Shown: piece by piece, positions 23,774 through 36,030 of the stretch
Position numbering within the stretch: position 1 is the first letter of the stretch
How the letters are laid out: each line of letters begins with the position of its first letter
Assembly (NCBI GenBank): GCA_039000515.1
Contig: JBCFYV010000100.1
Coordinates: forward strand, 24,129,769-24,193,768
Source: Timema cristinae
Taxonomy: Eukaryota > Arthropoda > Insecta > Phasmatodea > Timematidae
Reading direction: 5' to 3'
Length of the DNA stretch: 64,000 nucleotides
Notes under the pieces: model-generated
The model's input: only the letters and a program-made list of their open reading frames with translations
Databases searched by the model: none
Told to the model about the DNA's origin: nothing
Position numbers and translations under genes: made by a program

Positions 23774-24654
23774 ATTTAGCTATTATTGACAATGCTTTTA
23801 AAATGGAAATCTTACTGTGATGTTGTAATCATTTTAGAAAACATTCTAAAAGTTGGTAAGTAAGGAGTAATAAAATTGTAGTTAAGACTTCGATGCCCTT
23901 TAAAGTTAAAATTACACTTGTGGTAGGTTGTATAATAAAGCAAGTTAAAAGAGAGACATTTGATAAAATGTGAATTATAATATAATAGAATAGAGAAACA
24001 TACAAACTACGCTTTTATAAGCTTAAAAGTATATATAACATGTAGAATTTTAAAATTGTCATTGAAGAATACCATCAGGTCATCATAAAAACATTTATAT
24101 AACAACATATACAATATTTAAAGTAATAAATTAACGAAAATAATATTGGATAAAAATCAAAACAGACATAGAATAAATTATGCATGTGTAAACATTTGAT
24201 AGTATTAAGTAATGGAATTATAAAATATAAGAAAGGGGTAAAAGATAAATTATTAAAATTTAATTTAGACGATGGTACGAAGTCATAACAAGTGTTGTGT
24301 TCCCTTGCTCCTTGGCTGGCATCGGTGTGTTACGTCGATTAATTTATGGCCGACATGTTTCGATACACGGTATCATAATCATGGCGCGAAGGTCGTATTG
24401 CGTGAGCGATATTTATGTCCTGAGCAGAATATAAGTGATATTGTAATGTTAGATTTTGTTTTATATAGTTAATTAAATAATATTTTGACTTATGTCCTTC
24501 TTACCACCTGCCATAGCATTATTATTTGTTTTATGTTTACAGTTGGCGCAATTCGGGTCTGTCGGGGGAGGGGGGCACTTTTAAGCTCTTGGCGCAATTC
24601 GAGTCCAAGCTAGGTGGATTGGCGCAATTTGGGCAAGCCCCCTCGTCAGATATT

Positions 24655-25455
24655 AAAGAGTTGTTGATATCACCATGCGAAAAATATTAAACTCTAGGTT
24701 TCTACTGGATAAATATTTGATTTATTTTGACCAAAAAAATTGCTTTTTTGTCACGTTCCTTCCCACTGCCCCTCCATATCGTGACGTAGTTATTTGTACT
24801 AAATATCTGGTATTATTAACATGCTAAGTCTACTAGTTGTGGTTGAGTAAATAGGCTAGTACTTGTAAGCTATTATTTTATATTTTAATAAATATCACCG
24901 TACTAAATAAAATAACAAGCTGTGTCAAAATATAATGTAAACGAAAAAAAAAAAAAAAAAAAAGAAGACCTCATCACAAGCTTAAAGGCATACAAACAGA
25001 ACCGGAACAATATGACAGAGGCCAACTAAAGTGTTTTGAGTGGTTGCGGGACCAGGGAGATAGACGACATAATGTAGATTTGTTTGATATCCATCTCTGC
25101 TACTGAAAGCAATTTTAGTTTTATTACGAAACCTGCACAACAGCCAGCCAGGATAAAGTTGCGCTCGTTCATTGCGCAGCAACAGCAGTACTGTTGAGAG
25201 AAAACATCGTGGGGAGCAATAAGAAGAGAGCGCGAGAGAAGGCTAGTCAGGATGAAGCGCTAGTGTACAGTAGTGACGTCTTTCCACCTTGGTGCGTTGT
25301 GGGAGATCAACCTAACATTCACAAGAGTAGGGGGATAGATCAAAACGATACTAATGACGGGAAAAGTAGCCCCTATTTTTCTTTATAAAAAATTTCCCTG
25401 TATTTTACCAGTTTTACTGACGGAAATACCCATTTCTACAGACCCTTTAGAGGGC
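24655..25455. other. Right flank of the MULE and featureless intron
   Basis: 24655-24790 is the right half of repeat R. A poly(A) run of about 20 bases is at 24943-24963. No gene. Confidence 0.5.
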
Positions 25456-25471
25456 AGTACAGGCTATAGAG

Positions 25472-25770
25472 CAGCTGGGGTCCACAAGGCCCTTAGGCTC
25501 AAAGTTATTTCAAGCTGCGTGAGGCAATTTTAGAATATTTATTTTTCAAACTATAAAAATAGCATCAGTAATTAGGATTGACAATTTTTTCAAATCTATA
25601 CAAAGGACACTTGTCAAAGGCAAAGCCAGAAAATGCGAGGTTTTCCATTTGTTTTATACTTTAATGCTTGTAAGAATTAACGGTCGCTATGAGTGTATTT
25701 TTTATGAGGACTCCGGCATGTATTTTCTGGTGCAAGGGCTTCTCCGGTTTAAAAAGTTTGGGAACCCCTG
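25472..25770. mobile_element. Possible non-autonomous hAT-like element
   Basis: The right end reads AAAAAGTTTGGGAACCCCTG, the reverse of the classic hAT terminus CAGGGGTTCCCAAACTTTTT. The left end CAGCTGGGGTCCACAAGG is a weaker match. Flanks CTATAGAG and GTTTAGAA match at only 5 of 8 positions. Confidence 0.45.
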
Positions 25771-26839
25771 GTTTAGAAGAATTTAATTACATTTTTCATA
25801 AAATTGGCAGTGAGAGGTGACGCCACTGTGGGTCAGAAACTTAGAAACGTATTCAGATTGCAGTAGGCCCTATAAAGACAAAGACAAGTCTACTTAACAT
25901 AGATGAGAAACAATCAAAGTTAGGTTAAATTAATACCTAGTAAATAGTTTTCACTGGGTATGCACCTTAACTATTAGTATAGTAGTGCTAGAAAAAGTGG
26001 CCTGCTCCTGCAATATAGTCAATCTACAACACCTTTTGACAAACAAAGCCCCTGAATGTATAATGGTTATGCAATTCTAGGAGCATATCTACTTTGCGGG
26101 TAGTATCAACTTGTTTCGCGGTCTGCCTTAATTGTAGAGGCCATTTATAATTATATAACACCTTACAGTACACATTATCGAAGCACTATTTAATAATTAG
26201 ACCTAATTAGGAGATTTCTCGTATACTTTTCGGCCCAAGGTTACTTTAGTGCACGAATTAAACTTCCTCAACTTATTATTTCCATGGCCTTAAAATAAAC
26301 CTGAAATGAGATTGAAGTCCCGGCGAGCCAAGGTTACTTTTGACAGTTTTTCATTTAGCAAATGTAAACATAAAAAAGTGAAACATTGATCGAGAAGCTA
26401 AATTTGATTTATTTTCCAACGTAATCTCTGGGTACATGGTATTGATTATTGTAAAAAGAATTCCACTCTTTGATTGAAGCACAAACCTTATATAGCGCAT
26501 AGTTGCCAGATCTTACACGCTTGAGAAAAGCAGGTATAACAGAATATTGACTACATTAGAAACTTCAAATGTAGTGATATGTGTATTTTCTTGGCTCTTA
26601 CCCAAAGTGAATACATTTGAATTGTGTTGTACATAAATCAAATTGAAGTAATTGTTTATTATTATTACTAGTGATGAGCTAAACCAACATTACACAAACT
26701 TAGTAAATAGTTTAACACAGGCCTGTTCAATTGGCGGCTCGTGGGAAAGACAAATAACTATGTTCAAATATAATTAAATTGTTAAAACTAATCTCAACAT
26801 GAGATAATATCCAAGTGAGATACTTTATAGGAGTGAAAT
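25771..26839. other. Intronic AT-rich sequence, nothing recognised
   Basis: No frame, repeat family or RNA gene could be supported. Confidence 0.5.
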
Positions 26840-27129
26840 TCAAATGGGATTTAAAAGATTCGCCTGGCGTGTAAAACAGAGTAAATCTATTACTTTCGCA
26901 CTGTCGCGTAAAAATAAACGAAGAACACCATTAAAATCGAGAAGCAGGCGAATAGGGGCATACTTGCGAGACTTCGCCAAAATGTGGTCCGCAGTAAGGG
27001 GAGTATCGCAAAGCTCACAAGCGGAGATGAAGCCCCTCTCAATAAAAAACAACCATGAGTTAGTGAAATATGCCCGACGCGGAGTCTCGTCACGACAACC
27101 TCCTCTCTTTTACACTTCCACCGCAACAC
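26840..27129 (-). pseudogene. LINE (Jockey/I-like clade) RNase H and C-terminal fragment, frameshifted
   Basis: On the minus strand the first frame reads RLRVGHISLTHGCFLL (matching the conserved 'R.GH..LTHG.LL' end of RNase H). After a frame change near 27040 it continues with CELCDTPLTADHIL and KYAPIRLLLD, the usual zinc-binding segment that follows, ending QANLLNPI. This is a typical truncated 3' end of a Jockey/I-group retrotransposon. The second histidine/cysteine pair (usually Leu-x-Cys) is mutated to AKS, so it is dead. Confidence 0.8.
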
Positions 27130-28389
27130 ACCGTCTCTAATGGACCACTGCTCGTGCCAGGTGCGTAAGAAACCACGTCAAACATAACCTTTATATATAA
27201 AAACTCGCTTTGCTAGTTGTGGGCTCCGCTCCCAAACTCCCAGTGCGTGTAAACTAATGTAATTCCAGCGTTGATTTATTTTTACAATTTTATGATTCTA
27301 ACTGTTCCATTAGTGTGTCAGAAAATTAAAAAATGTGTGGAAAATGTGCGAAATTTACCTAAAAAAAATCTAGCTTTGGTGCAATCGATTTTTTGATAGT
27401 CTTAGCGTTTAGCCACAGGAGGCCTCCAAAGAAAAGGTCCGCACCGACTTTAAGGTTGCTCCACCATTTTGAATTTTTTTCGGGGGTTACAATTTTTTTT
27501 AAAAAACTATTTGGAGTTTTCCCGTCGGTTACAGGCTAGCAGCTATAAGTTTGCCAAATTTCAAGTTTCTAGCTAATCTGGAAGTGGGTAAACATGTGAG
27601 TGAGTGAGTGAGTGAGTGAGTGAGCCATGTGGCTTTATAGCATAGTGGTGAAATGACAGAGAGATGGACAGCCTCCTTGGCTGCCTGGGACGCCAGTTAT
27701 TCCCCGAGAGAACAGCGTGACCAGAGATCCAGCAGAAGACAAGCCGGGTGTTTGACAAACCAATTTTAAAAATTTGCTCGTGTATCATCTGCACGAGGGG
27801 ATCCACGAGTACAATGTGAACAGTTCCAAAAGAGCACTCACTAATCATGGAGTCAGTGCAGATGAGAACCAAACTGTGAAAGTTACGATACACAAGGCAC
27901 AACGATTTAAAAATGGCATAGCCTATATTTCGTCCGTAAACAAACTTAATTCCTCATGTAAGCTAAATTTAAAGTTGGATCCTTCCACAACAAAAGCACA
28001 TCCCACAGAAGCTCAAAGTTAGAAATATCTATTTTGATGCACTTAAACCCATGAAAGAAAGTGGAGAGGAGCTAATTAAATGTCCTCTAATAAATAACAT
28101 GCGGTGCTGTCGCTTTATGGTACTTGGCAAGATCAAGATGGCATTTCGGTAGGAGTATCTTCCAGGGGGAAACTCGACCTGAAGAGGTGGGGATAGCCTT
28201 AGGAACAACTAGCCCACAAGTGTCGAAAACCGATAACCTCCGGATTCCAACCAGCCCCGCGCTAAACGAAAGTTTTTTGAAACAGTAGAGGAAAGAGGTT
28301 ATTGATGTGGTGGTAAGGCATAGGGTTAGGAAAATATTCGAGCTCAGTAGTGTCAAATAGGCCATGGAGTACACACAGGTAGAGTGTTA
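27130..28389. other. Intronic sequence with a (GAGT)n run; no gene
   Basis: 27596-27624 is (GAGT)7. The block 27640-28390 is GC-richer than average and may be old transposon sequence upstream of the mariner fragment, but no protein similarity is recognised. Confidence 0.45.
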
Positions 28390-28399
28390 GGCCATGGGT

Positions 28400-29527
28400 G
28401 CATCAAACAGCCAAGCTGGACCTGCGGCACGACTGTACGCTGATCACTATCCCAACAGAGTGTAAATGTGTTTCGCCGGTTGGAGTTGCGTTGCCGAGAC
28501 ACTGGTCAAATGGGACCAGCACAGCGCGTGGATACAGGACAGCCACGCAATGTGTGGACACCATATCTTGAGGATGCTGTACTAACTGATGCCCAACAGG
28601 CACCAGCACGCAGCACACGTGACATAGCGCGGGCTACGAACGTATCAACGTCAGCGGTACACCAGGCTCTGCATGATGAGTGCTACCACCCATACCATTA
28701 CACCACAACGCAGCACCTACTGCCAGGTGATCTTCCTCGCCGTGTAATGTTCTGTGAGTGGCTTTTGCAACAACATGAGGCGGATCATGATTTTGTCAGT
28801 CACATACGGTGGACAAATGAAGCTTGTTTCACACGTGATTGAATAACTAACTCTCACAACAACCACATGTGGAGCCTGCTAACCCAAACCCCACTCGAGT
28901 TCGTGCCCTATCACCAGCGATTCATGTCAATGTATGGGCCGGTATTGTTGGGGACACACTTGTGGGCCCCTATTTGCTACCGGAGCGGCTGAATTCGCAG
29001 TATTACCATTTCTTCATTTCCACCATCTTACCTCACCTGCTTGAGGACGTCAGGATATGTGGTTTCAATGTGACGGTACCCAGATCTCTATGCAGCAATA
29101 GTGCACCGACTGCTACACGTCACCTACCCCCGCAAGTGGGGCCTGTGGAATGGCCACCGAGGTCACCAGACCTCACTAGTTTACCTACCAGACGACCTGC
29201 CTCAGTTGACCGAGGACATCATCGTACGGTTAAATGCCGCTATCACCACGGGTGATGTCCCCATGCAGCGCCACGTGCATCAAACGTGCGGGAAAATGCA
29301 TAGCTATGCACGAAGAGAACTTTAAACACATATTGTGAAGTTTCTACAATATTACAGTTGATGTAACGTGCTGTGCTTAAAGTGGAATAAAGTACTCTTC
29401 TATATTTTCACGTCATTTTCCTCGAAAACTAAGGGCCTAATGCATTTTTATCCAATAATATTTTATATTTAGTTTAGGCCATAGAATAGTGTGGTACAGA
29501 CCGTATCCGCGAATTACGGACACCCTG
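28400..29527 (+). mobile_element. mariner/Tc1-superfamily transposon, 5'-truncated
   Basis: A broken transposase (28468-29325) is followed by non-coding sequence and a terminal repeat ending GCGAATTACGGACACCCTG at 29527, followed by TA. The matching left terminus (expected CAGGGTGTCCG...) was not found upstream, so the left end is lost or rearranged. Confidence 0.8.
28468..29325 (+). pseudogene. mariner-type transposase, inactivated
   Basis: The first frame (28468-28842) carries an HTH-like region (ARSTRDIARATNVSTSAVHQA) and IRWTNEACFTRD, the first catalytic block, where the usual Asp of (T/S)DEA is Asn. It stops at 28840-28842. A second frame has HVNVWAGIVGDTLVGPYLLP and LLEDV. Around 29058-29075 a shifted frame gives WFQCDGT, holding the second catalytic Asp, then EWPPRSPDLTSL with the region of the third. 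The tail (LPQLTEDIIVRLNAAIT) is in yet another frame. At least three frame changes and one stop are present, with homology to a common insect mariner-like family. Confidence 0.88.
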
Positions 29528-29609
29528 TATAAGCTACAACACTGGGTCTTACTAACTGTTCAAGTTATAAGTAGATGAAAGTAATGATTTATTTTAAGTT
29601 AGGCTAGAG

Positions 29610-30275
29610 TAGGGATCCCAAATCCTATGCCCGCGGGCGCCTTGGCACCGCCGAGCCTTTTGCGTCTGCCCGAAACTTTTTGACAACAACCGACAATTTC
29701 TTGACTAATAATTTTAATCTGTCACTTTTCCTAAAAAAATCAAGCTTGTGCTTATCTCCAGGTAGCTGTTCTCAAGAAATTGATGATTGAAAGCCCCCCA
29801 CCCCTCTTTCCAATCCCTCCCTCTCATTTCTTTTTCTTTGCCGGCTCATTTTCAAAGTTACTCTATTACTCGGAACTATCATTATACTCACTAATACCTT
29901 GCTAATACTTCCTATTTCCTTTGTAAATATCTTGACATGGTCTACCCAGCTTGTCGCCTGAATAAACACAGAATAAATATATATTTTAAAAATGAACCTA
30001 AGCACCAAAATGGTGGTGAGTAGTTAAATATTGTCTTGTGTATTTATTTTGGTCTTGTTAAAATCGTAAATAAAGCCGTATTTTTTAATTTATTGAAAAT
30101 GAATTTTGGTTTGTTGAAAATTGTTTAAACTGGTTTTTGACTAACTTTTCGTGTGTGATCTATTTGCATTATGAATTATGTTCGGCTATAAATTTAGTTG
30201 AAAAGTGATTGGTTCCCGCCGCACTACCGTTAGTTTTGAATGTGCTCTGAGGTACAAAAAGGTTGGGGACCTCTG
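29610..30275. mobile_element. Non-autonomous hAT-like element with 8-bp duplication
   Basis: Left end TAGGGATCCCAAATCCTATG; the reverse of the right end is CAGAGGTCCCCAACCTTTTT, both variants of the hAT terminus. Flanks GGCTAGAG (29602-29609) and AGCTAAAG (30276-30283) agree at 6 of 8 positions. No transposase. Confidence 0.6.
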
Positions 30276-30283
30276 AGCTAAAG

Positions 30284-31684
30284 CATCTTTAATGTCTAAA
30301 GAAATTAGACATTGTTAAATCCGAAATTATAGAAAAATAAATAATGTCTTAAATTTCTAAACTTTTCTTTTTTCAAAATTCTTAGATACTTCGAATAAGC
30401 TAAACACAATGCGTAATTAAATTTTCTAATATTTGTCTACATAGCACATAGGAATTTTAACCTTTAGAGGAAATGTCCATAAATTTGCTTTCATATATAT
30501 TCCAGATAAACGTTTGAAAGAAAGCGTTCAAAAATATAATATCAATAAAAAAAGCCTCTGAGTATATTTTAGATTAACTCAATCTAAATATTTAAATACT
30601 TGTTGGCATCTGAATAAATTTCTATGTCCACATATCTTTAGGTTAAAGAAGACCAAAGCAATGTTAAATTTTGGTTTTATTTTTGCATTAAATAGCAGCG
30701 TAATCCATTTACTGAGAGTTCTAAGGCAATAACAATAAAGCTTGATTAAAATCAGGATCATTAATTGATATTAAATTTAACCCAATTGCCGTTTATTCAA
30801 ACATGAAATCATTTAGACTTAATACCATTTTTGTTTAATTTTCCATCCAAGCAACTCAAGATATTTAGCTTCCATTGAGGCTCCTAAACGTGTCACTTGG
30901 CTTCAAGGCCGACTGCCTGAAACTTATCGACAAGTACACATTACAAATTTAACTCTTCTAATAAATATTTACAGATCAGCATAATTGTTTCAGAAATGTT
31001 ATTCTGTCGATAATTGTCTTCGGAAACCTTAAACATTGAAACACTTTCATTGTCAATAAAGTTACCTTACTTAAATAACACCAGGGCTACCAATAATTTT
31101 TAAATACAAAACTCCACGCATTTTAGAGTTTTCAAAATAAATTCCCATTTCCGCAGACAATGTATAGAGACTAGTCTAGATTAATAAAGTTTATTTTTAT
31201 ATAAAATTGACTAGAGTGAGGTCATGCCATTAGTGTTTAGAACATGTTATATGACCTTGAAGGAGAATTTTGATGGCTGGATTTATGCAGTTATTACAGA
31301 ATAAAATGCTATTGGGGGAGAAAAAAGGTGGGAGATGTGTGTAAGAATCAACGGGGTTTAACTTTTCAGTTCGCATTATATTCCATGTATAGGCCTACTA
31401 TTTATTGCTTACAGTTAATTGTCCCAAATTCACACATATTCCCTTATGTTTAAGTTTTTTAAAGACACAAAACAGATTTTCCAGGGAGCCGCGAGTAAAA
31501 GCTATATATTATAAACTATAACTACATGCTACACAATGTAATCTAACGTATTTATAATTAGGGTGATGCCATGTGCAGAGGAAATAATTGGGGGTCATCA
31601 GCAGTGGATTTCGAAGAAATAGATCAACGGATTAGATTTTTACTATTAGGCAAAATTAGAAAAAAGTGGGAATACAACACGGCA
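30284..31684. other. Intronic AT-rich sequence, nothing recognised
   Basis: No coding frame or repeat family could be supported in this block. Confidence 0.5.
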
Positions 31685-31698
31685 ATACACCAACATAT

Positions 31699-31976
31699 GG
31701 GTGACCTGGTGGTCTAGGGGTAAGGTGTCGAACTTCTGTGTTGGGGGTCCGGGGTTCAATCCTCGGTTCCGGCACAGATTTATCTGATTACCAAACCCTT
31801 CTTACCTCTGACAAGACATATTTCAACTTGTGAATGTGTGGAATGCCAGGCCTCCACCGTGGTTCGGATTCCACGTTAAACTGTAGTCCTTCATTTCATC
31901 TCACAATCACCCTACCATTACACATTATCGTATAACCCAAACGGGTAGTAAGACGCGGTGCTAAATAATAATAATA
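31699..31976 (+). mobile_element. SINE family A copy 3 (plus strand), with target duplication
   Basis: GGGTGACCTGGTGGTCTAGG head, box B GGTTCAATCC, then the shared tail and (AAT)n end. Flanks ATACACCAACATAT (31685-31698) and ATACACCAACTATACATAT (from 31977) form the duplication with a short insertion. Confidence 0.88.
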
Positions 31977-31995
31977 ATACACCAACTATACATAT

Positions 31996-33060
31996 ACGAA
32001 TATGTTTAAAAAGGCCTATGATTCAGTTAAAAGAAACAAATTATATGAAATCTTAGTTGTTCGGAATAACCAAATACTGATGAATACACTTGGGAGTTTA
32101 GTAGGTAGGCTGATTTCAGATGGGTTATATTTTGCTATGTAACTTATATTAAATCTACACCTCATGTTTGGCTATTAGGAACTTAAGTAATTTAAATCAA
32201 TAATATTATGAATTAAGGCTAAGGAAGTTGTTCAAGATTCAGTGCATAGTAATGGTTAATTACAGGGCTTGTCCTGATAAGGGATTCATACTCAATTAAT
32301 TGAAAAATAGCAACCAATATTTGACTAAACATGTGGTGAATGAATTTATAAAACCACTCTCAAGCTATTATATTTATCGGAGTATTTAACGTGCACTTTC
32401 TGAACAAACTTTTTATACAACCGCATGACTTAGCTAACTAATGAATATAACAAACATAGCATCACCTATTTCGTTACACAAGACGATAAAAACTGAAGGT
32501 AAAGTTTAAATCAAAATATTCCAACTTACTGAATTATAAACATAAATATACTCCCCTATGTTCTTTATGTTTCCTTCCTCACATCATGCGCACAAAATAA
32601 CATTATTTTGATTAAAAAGTTACCAAATGAGCCCTTAGTTTGCGAGTCCATGGGAGCCTTATCTATAAGAAAGTGTGTTATCTCGTTAGGTCACACACGC
32701 TCGACTTTGACTATCAACTTGCTTTTACGATATTCTTATCGGCCTCGGCTGTGGGCAAGATAAGACGTTATACCTCCAAATGTTGCTAAACCCTTTCTGG
32801 AATATTTTTTGATCGAATCCTAGCTATGTACGAGTTTATTGTTTTTCACATAAAAGGGGGGAAGGGGGAAGGACGTAGGGTGTATAACTTTTAACTGTAG
32901 ATTGTGGTAGGCCTATATTAATAAAACTTATTGAAGTAAGTAGGCAAACACATGTAGAGTCAATTGTACATGACTAGCGAAAATTAGAAGATAGAATGAT
33001 ATTTAAATGACGGATTTAGTCAACCGTGTCGAGTAATGTATTATACTAGTATTCGTAGAT
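31996..33060. other. Intronic AT-rich sequence; isolated inverted-repeat end at 32383-32406
   Basis: TATTTAACGTGCACTTTCTG at 32383 matches the terminus of the element at 16101, but no second end was found nearby. Nothing else could be supported. Confidence 0.5.
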
Positions 33061-33065
33061 TTGAA

Positions 33066-33147
33066 AAATTACACCCAAACACGGGAATCGAACCTGGAGA
33101 CCTTTGGTTTAGCGTGTCAATGTTCTTCCACTGAGCTATCCAGGACG
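33066..33147 (-). mobile_element. tRNA-derived SINE head (family D), minus strand
   Basis: On the minus strand: CCTGGATAGCTCAGTGGAAG (box A), CGCTAAACCAAAGG (anticodon-arm region), CAGGTTCGATTCCCGTG (box B), then a TGTAATTT tail. The acceptor arms do not pair well, so a functional tRNA is unlikely. A related copy is at 46100-46190. Confidence 0.6.
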
Positions 33148-33167
33148 ACTTTAAGCACGGTATTCCT

Positions 33168-33240
33168 CGTTAGCTCAGAGGGGGAGTATAGGCGTGTTAA
33201 ACCAAGGGCTCTGGATCGATTCCCGTGTCCAGCTGTCATT
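33168..33240 (+). mobile_element. tRNA-derived SINE head (family D), plus strand, head-to-head with the previous copy
   Basis: CCTCGTTAGCTCAGAGGGGG (box A), GTGTTAAACCAAGGGCTCTG, GGATCGATTCCCGTGTCC (box B), then TGTCATTT. With the minus-strand copy 20 bp away it forms an imperfect palindrome. Confidence 0.55.
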
Positions 33241-35289
33241 TATCAAATGTACGAATGTAATAATATTTATATGGTCTGGAAAGTAGCACTATAAGATACG
33301 AATGTAGTCCCCGACGCTGATAGCGCCTATGTTGAGTGACAAGATTGCATTTGAACAAGATATGAGCAAATAACATACCCAATACAGATCAAGCAAGGAC
33401 CTTTGAGAAGAGAGAACCAATAAATGTTGAGTGACAAACATTAACCAAATGTTACTTTAGACGTATCTTACACAGATGTTAAAATGAGCACCATTTGTCA
33501 ATCTGACAGCACATTAAAATCATTATATTACATTAAAATGAACTTAAAAATAAGTTTCTAACGATGGCAACGCGACTTAATCTGATGTACCTACCTTATA
33601 TTTTTTTTGTAATCAATATTGGTGACATTTTATTACTGTTATTGAAAATATATATGAAAATCGACAGCTACAGAATACATGACTTGACGTATGAATACGT
33701 AAAACTAGATTTAGTAACTTTTTTTACAGCTGTAGATAAATGAACATTCGTAAGAAAAGTGGGATAAACTGTGGAATCGCGATATAAAGGTTGCCTCAGA
33801 ACTTATGACGCATCTTTCCCTCTCTCAAAATGTAAAGTTATCTAAAGTGATAGTAGCGGAGTGGACAGTGGCGTCAGTCACACCGGATATATTCTGTGAG
33901 AAATCTGCATGACTAATATTGGGAAACAGCGTTGTCATTCTCTCGTTTGAGAGAGGTCTTTCTTCCCATGAATAGTATACATTTAACAACGCTGTTACGT
34001 CGAGGTTGCCCCTGAACACCACCTTCCGACATAACTGAGAGCGCGGAGACCTGACAAAGGTTGAACGAGAAAACGCGAAGATAAAAGTTTTCTCCAAAAG
34101 ACTTGAGTTTCCTCGGCGGTGATATTGGGTATAGAAATACTGAAAAGGCAACTGAACAGCAGGAATTAGCTACGGATGAAAGAGCCGGGTGAATAGAGAA
34201 GTAACGGTGAAATTCACAGGACAGCTATTGGTGGGCTGGAAATCAAATTAACGGGATGGGGGAAGCATAAGGAAGAGGGCGCATTGAGGGGTAGGGGGGG
34301 GACAGATATAAAGAAGCACTTTGACAAGGAAAAGAATTATTATTATGATTATTATTATTTAAACATAGTAAAATAACTGTCCAATAACTTCGTTTTGTAT
34401 ATTTATTTTATATTATTATTTGAATAAACGATCGAGTATGCGTTTAGACACATATTTATAGGCCTATTCATTGAATTTACTTTATAAATTATAATACAAT
34501 GAAAGCCGCGAGTTAGATAAGACGATCAAGTGGCCTTTTATTTTTGTGCAGTACTATCAGCATATTTTCACTAATGCGGTTAGGGTGAGGAAGGTATCAT
34601 TTACAGAAAAATCTACTCACATTTACTTGGAAAAATGGGAAAACATTTAGGGAAAAACGCCCTAAGTAAGGGTTAATACGCGACCAGGTCGTCAGCAAGT
34701 AAAGCCTTGTTTTAAAATGAGAGTGGCCACACTAAGAGACAGCAGCTTTGGGTCACGGCTGCAAAAGAACCTCACCAGTATTTAATATATACATACGACT
34801 CTGTCACCCATCCTTGCAAATCAATCGATGTCAAGTTGTCACGATGTAGGTGGTTTTTAATTAACAAACACAAGCACTCATTGGGAGTAGTCACCGTTTG
34901 ACATGCACACACTCATATGCACCTTTACATCTTACAGAAGAAAATATTTTATATGTAGTAATTGCATTTATTTAAAAATATAGAGAATCAGATTAGACGG
35001 TTGCAAATTACATAACATGATGTGTAACATATTAAACATTCCTAAGAATACACTTATGTTTCGACTTAACATATCATTAATACATTTCCATAAAAATAAA
35101 TAGGCCAGCCATGAATATCTTCTTACAAAACAAGCGTATTATAGTCAGAAAATATTAAATAAGATAAACTTTTGTGAACCATTAAATGCATGAACTAATA
35201 TTTATACATAATTTGCAAATAATGGAAAAATGTCAAGCTCCTTTTGAGAATTTCTATAACTTTACTTTTTGTCTTTCCAAGGTTTTGTA
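33241..35289. other. Intronic sequence, no supported gene
   Basis: 33780-34280 is GC-richer and open for 108 codons on the minus strand (34151-33825), with no recognisable domain and no splice-site support. 34336-34362 is an ATT-rich tract. 34575-34700 faintly resembles the SINE body. Confidence 0.4.
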
Positions 35290-35307
35290 AGTGCGTATTA
35301 AACCAGC

Positions 35308-36030
35308 AAGAATAAAGCCTGCAACTATCAACCCCTGCGAGTATCAACCGTTGCAGGTTTCAACCCATGCAAGTATCAACCCATGCAAGTATCAACCCAT
35401 GCAAGTATCAACCTTGCAATTCACCAAACTTGTAAGTATCAACCCTGCAAGAATCAACCCATGCAAGTATCAATCCTGCAATTCACCAAACTTGTAAGTA
35501 TCAACCCTGCAAGAATCAACCCATGCAAGTATCAACCTTGCAATTCACCAAACTTGTAAGTATCAACCCTGCAAGAATCAACCCATGCAAGTATCAATCC
35601 TGCAATTCACCAAACTTGTAAGTATCAACACTGCAAGAATCAACCCATGCAAGTATCAACCCATGCAAGTATCAACCCATGCAAGTATCAACCTTGCAAT
35701 TCACCAAACTTGTAAGTATCAACCCTGCAAGAATCAACCCATGCAAGTATCAACCCTGCAATTCACCAAACTTGTAAGTATCAACCCATGTAAGTATCAA
35801 CCCTGCAAGAATCAACCCATGCAAGTATCAATCCTGTAAGTATCAACCCTGCAAGAATCAACCCATGCAAGTATCAACCCTGCAAGAATCAACCCATGCA
35901 AGTATCAATCCTGTAAGTATCAACCCTGCAAGAATCAACCCATGCAAGTATCAACCCTGCGATTCACCAAACTTGTAAGTATCAACCCATGCAAGTATCA
36001 ATCCTGCAAGTCAACCTTGTAAATATGTAC
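35308..36030. repeat. Minisatellite of AAGTATCAACCCATGC-type units with higher-order structure
   Basis: Units of about 16 bp (ATGCAAGTATCAACCC, variants TGCAAGAATCAACCC) alternate with TTGCAATTCACCAAACTTGT blocks, forming longer composite repeats. All frames stay open in places, giving artefactual repetitive peptides. Confidence 0.95.

Larger units (their letters stand above)
21409..24649 (+). mobile_element. MULE-like DNA transposon with target duplication, interrupted by SINEs
   Basis: The element is 21417-24641 (3,225 bp), flanked by an 8-bp duplication CTCGTCAG (21409-21416 and 24642-24649). The ends are inverted repeats: GGGCAAGCCCGAACTGCACC on the left and GGGGGCTTGCCCAAATTGCG on the reverse of the right. 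Each end has extra subterminal copies of CCCGAATTGCGCCAA (left near 21474, right near 24543 and 24592). The left part carries FLYWCH-like and MULE transposase fragments. Three SINEs and a satellite-like block occupy 22618-23773. The flanks (21350-21408 and 24650-24790) together reconstruct repeat R, seen uninterrupted at 41750-41930. This supports insertion into that repeat. Confidence 0.82.

Noticed and set aside
33066..33240. Functional tRNA genes
   Set aside because: Box A and B are present, but acceptor stems do not pair and the sequences continue into SINE-like tails. The same holds for other box-B hits at 16.6, 46.1, 50.8 and 58.5 kb.
33825..34151. 108-codon minus-strand frame
   Set aside because: Longer than its neighbours but with no recognisable motif or splice signals; kept only as an unassigned block.
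35308..36030. CRISPR-like array
   Set aside because: Regular short repeats, but the spacers are themselves repeats and the context is an animal intron; it is a minisatellite.
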